A DNA stretch of 64,000 bases. Source: Haploplasma axanthum (GTDB taxonomy: Bacteria; Bacillota_I; Bacilli_A; Acholeplasmatales; Acholeplasmataceae). This document shows positions 62,451 to 64,000 of this stretch, in pieces (positions within the stretch are counted from its first letter, which is position 1; the number at the start of each line of letters is the position of its first letter). The translations under genes were made by a program, and so were the position numbers. The notes below the pieces were generated by a model that was not told where the DNA came from, ran no database searches, and was given only the letters and a program-made list of their open reading frames with translations. The stretch spans positions 1,819,100 through 1,883,099 of the forward strand of contig NZ_LR215048.1 of NCBI RefSeq assembly GCF_900660745.1. The letters run 5' to 3'.

Positions 62451-64000
62451 ATGAAAAAATTAAAATTATTATTGGTTGCACTATTAGTTGCAACATCAAG
62501 CCTACTTATGACGTCAAAAGTTAGTGCAGCATCTAAGACTGTTACATTGACATCTAATAAGTTTAGTCAAAGTGATTTAATTTTAGAGCATCAAGGTGGT
62601 GGCATTTTTACAGTAATCATTGATCAAGAAGCATGGTTCCCAGTTTTAGCAAGTCCATGGGATGACAATGTATCAATTGGTTTAACTAGTAACGACTTTA
62701 AAAAAATTAAAGTGATATTGAATGGAACTGAATATATTAAAGATTTTGGTTCAGGCTTCACTTTCGATTTTGAACCATTAGCAAACGAACAATGGGAATT
62801 ATCAACAAATATTAGTGGAACATTTACAAGATATACTATTCCAGCATATGACTTAAAAATACAAGTTGCTGATACTTTTGATATCAGAAAGCCAGCATCT
62901 TCAGGTAAAGATATAATTATTAATAATGTTGAAAAGCCATATACTTTAGAGCAATTAAAAGCAAATGCTTTATTTAAAGTTACAGACGAATATGATGGCG
63001 ATATTACTGATAAAGCGCAAATTATTAGAGATACTTACACACCAAATAAATCAGTTCCAGGAACATTTGAAATTGAATGGCAAACAACAAACTCTGGTGG
63101 ACTTTCTACTAATTATATTTTGAAAGTTTTAAATCAAGATTTTGATGCACCAGATATTGATGGACCAGATTTAGAATACTTTTCATATACGCAAGAATTA
63201 ACTCTTGCTGACATCGCTAATAAGTTTTACAGCAATTGATATATTGATGGAACTGTTCCAGTAACTATTTTGCAACATGATTATGTTCAAGGTGCAGTTG
63301 GAACATATGAATTCACAATGCAAGCCGTAGACAAAGCAGGTAATAGAAATACTCATTATTATAAAGTTATTATCCAAGATGATGTACTGCCAGTAATTAC
63401 AGATGAAAACAACGGGAAAATACAAATCAATTTGAAAGATGACGTCAATACTCAAACATTACTTTTAGGACTTTCTGCAACTGATGCAGTTGATGGAAAT
63501 CTAACAAGTTCGATTAAAATTGTTGAAAATAATATAGTAAACAAACTAGGTAAATACATTGTTAAATATGAAGTATCTGATGAAGCAGGAAATATTGCTG
63601 AGTATCAAAGAATATGAAGTTATTACTTTAGAAAGTCCCAAATATTGGATTAGCCAAAATATTTTATCAGTTGAAGACATCAACAAAATGACAGTAGATC
63701 AACTTGCTAGAATATATGCGAATTATGAAAAATATTGAAATGAAGTCTTTCGAAGTAATTACTAATGAATATTTAAACAATGAAGAAACTCCAGGACAAT
63801 ATTTATTGTCAATGAAAATCGTTGACACTAATAACGAAACTCATGAAATAAATAGAATGATTAGAGTTTTTAATGAAAGTGAGTTGCCTAAGGAAAATGA
63901 AGAACCTAAAGCAAAAAACAATATGGCAAAAATAGCGGACTTCTTCATCTGGATTTTCAACAATATAATTCTTCCTGTTTGGAAAGTTATAGTGTGGATT
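62451..64000 (+). pseudogene. phage surface/adsorption protein gene, frameshifted and cut by window end, copy 3
   Basis: Matches 43154-44749 up to about 63220. Beyond that there is an extra T (near 63226), a lost A (near 63240), a G-to-T change (63433, Trp to Leu), a two-base loss (near 63610), an extra A (near 63730) and a compensating A shift (near 63920-63930). The frame is broken at codon ~259. Confidence 0.82.

Larger units (their letters stand above)
58488..64000 (+). mobile_element. prophage copy 3 (partial, runs off window)
   Basis: The first 5.5 kb of a third copy, ending inside the adsorption-protein gene. Sequence matches the other copies until about 63.2 kb, after which indels and at least one substitution appear. 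Further copies beyond the window cannot be excluded. Confidence 0.92.

Noticed and set aside
39191..64000. Plasmavirus (Acholeplasma phage L2-like) identity for the prophage
   Set aside because: Integrase and tRNA insertion would fit, but the Zot-type ATPase and anchored adsorption protein point to a filamentous phage. I keep plasmavirus only as an alternative to test.

Overview
The window is AT-rich DNA from a low-GC bacterium. Gene content and coding style best fit a wall-less Acholeplasmataceae-type Mollicute. It uses the standard code: TGA ends genes such as pstS, and Trp is TGG. Family placement is inferred from gene content, since no rRNA or other marker is present.

The host part (1-39190) is almost all on the minus strand. 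From the left it holds the 5' part of an anaerobic ribonucleotide reductase gene (nrdD); a complete phosphate-starvation operon, transcribed pstS-pstC-pstA-pstB-phoU-phoP-phoR, behind a three-repeat Pho box; a heterodimeric ABC exporter and two unknown membrane proteins; a 3186-residue lipoprotein with InlB-type repeats, four near-identical 378-bp tandem repeats and beta-helix segments; and the pyruvate dehydrogenase operon pdhA-pdhB-pdhC-lpdA with cre-like sites upstream. From about 29.3 to 38 kb comes a patchwork of accessory and housekeeping genes: a hipBA toxin-antitoxin pair with a near-leaderless promoter, a ParE/RelE remnant, HAD phosphatases, cutC, nagA, a cyclase, an NYN-LOTUS RNase-like protein, a toxin-antitoxin-chaperone (TAC) operon with a SecB-like chaperone, an ABC-transporter remnant and a small-molecule kinase.

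From 39191 to the window end lies a head-to-tail array of at least three copies of a ~9.65-kb prophage. It is inserted beside a tRNA-Glu gene, inside the 3' end of what looks like a tRNA-Ser gene. Each copy has 17 genes: a DNA adenine methylase, small early proteins, an HTH replication-initiator-like protein, a DUF2786 protein, two secreted and membrane-anchored virion or adsorption proteins, a small basic hydrophobic protein, a Zot/pI-like morphogenesis ATPase, a membrane/coiled-coil protein, a tyrosine integrase and a divergent XRE repressor. The Zot-like ATPase and membrane-anchored surface proteins suggest a filamentous (inovirus-like) phage, although no HUH or rolling-circle Rep was seen. 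Each copy also carries a complete tRNA-Glu gene, a hairpin-rich intergenic region that could be an origin or packaging site, and a repressor-controlled promoter that reads through the attachment site into the next copy.

The three copies are almost identical. Nearly all differences are one-base indels in homopolymers, clustered in the second half of copy 1 and at the end of copy 3. These break several genes on paper and look more like uncorrected long-read errors than decay. Copy 2 is the best reference except for its fourth gene. The most notable items are the TAC operon, the tandem prophage with its GACGTC palindrome enrichment and captured tRNA, and a phosphate-binding protein made of two binding domains in permuted order.
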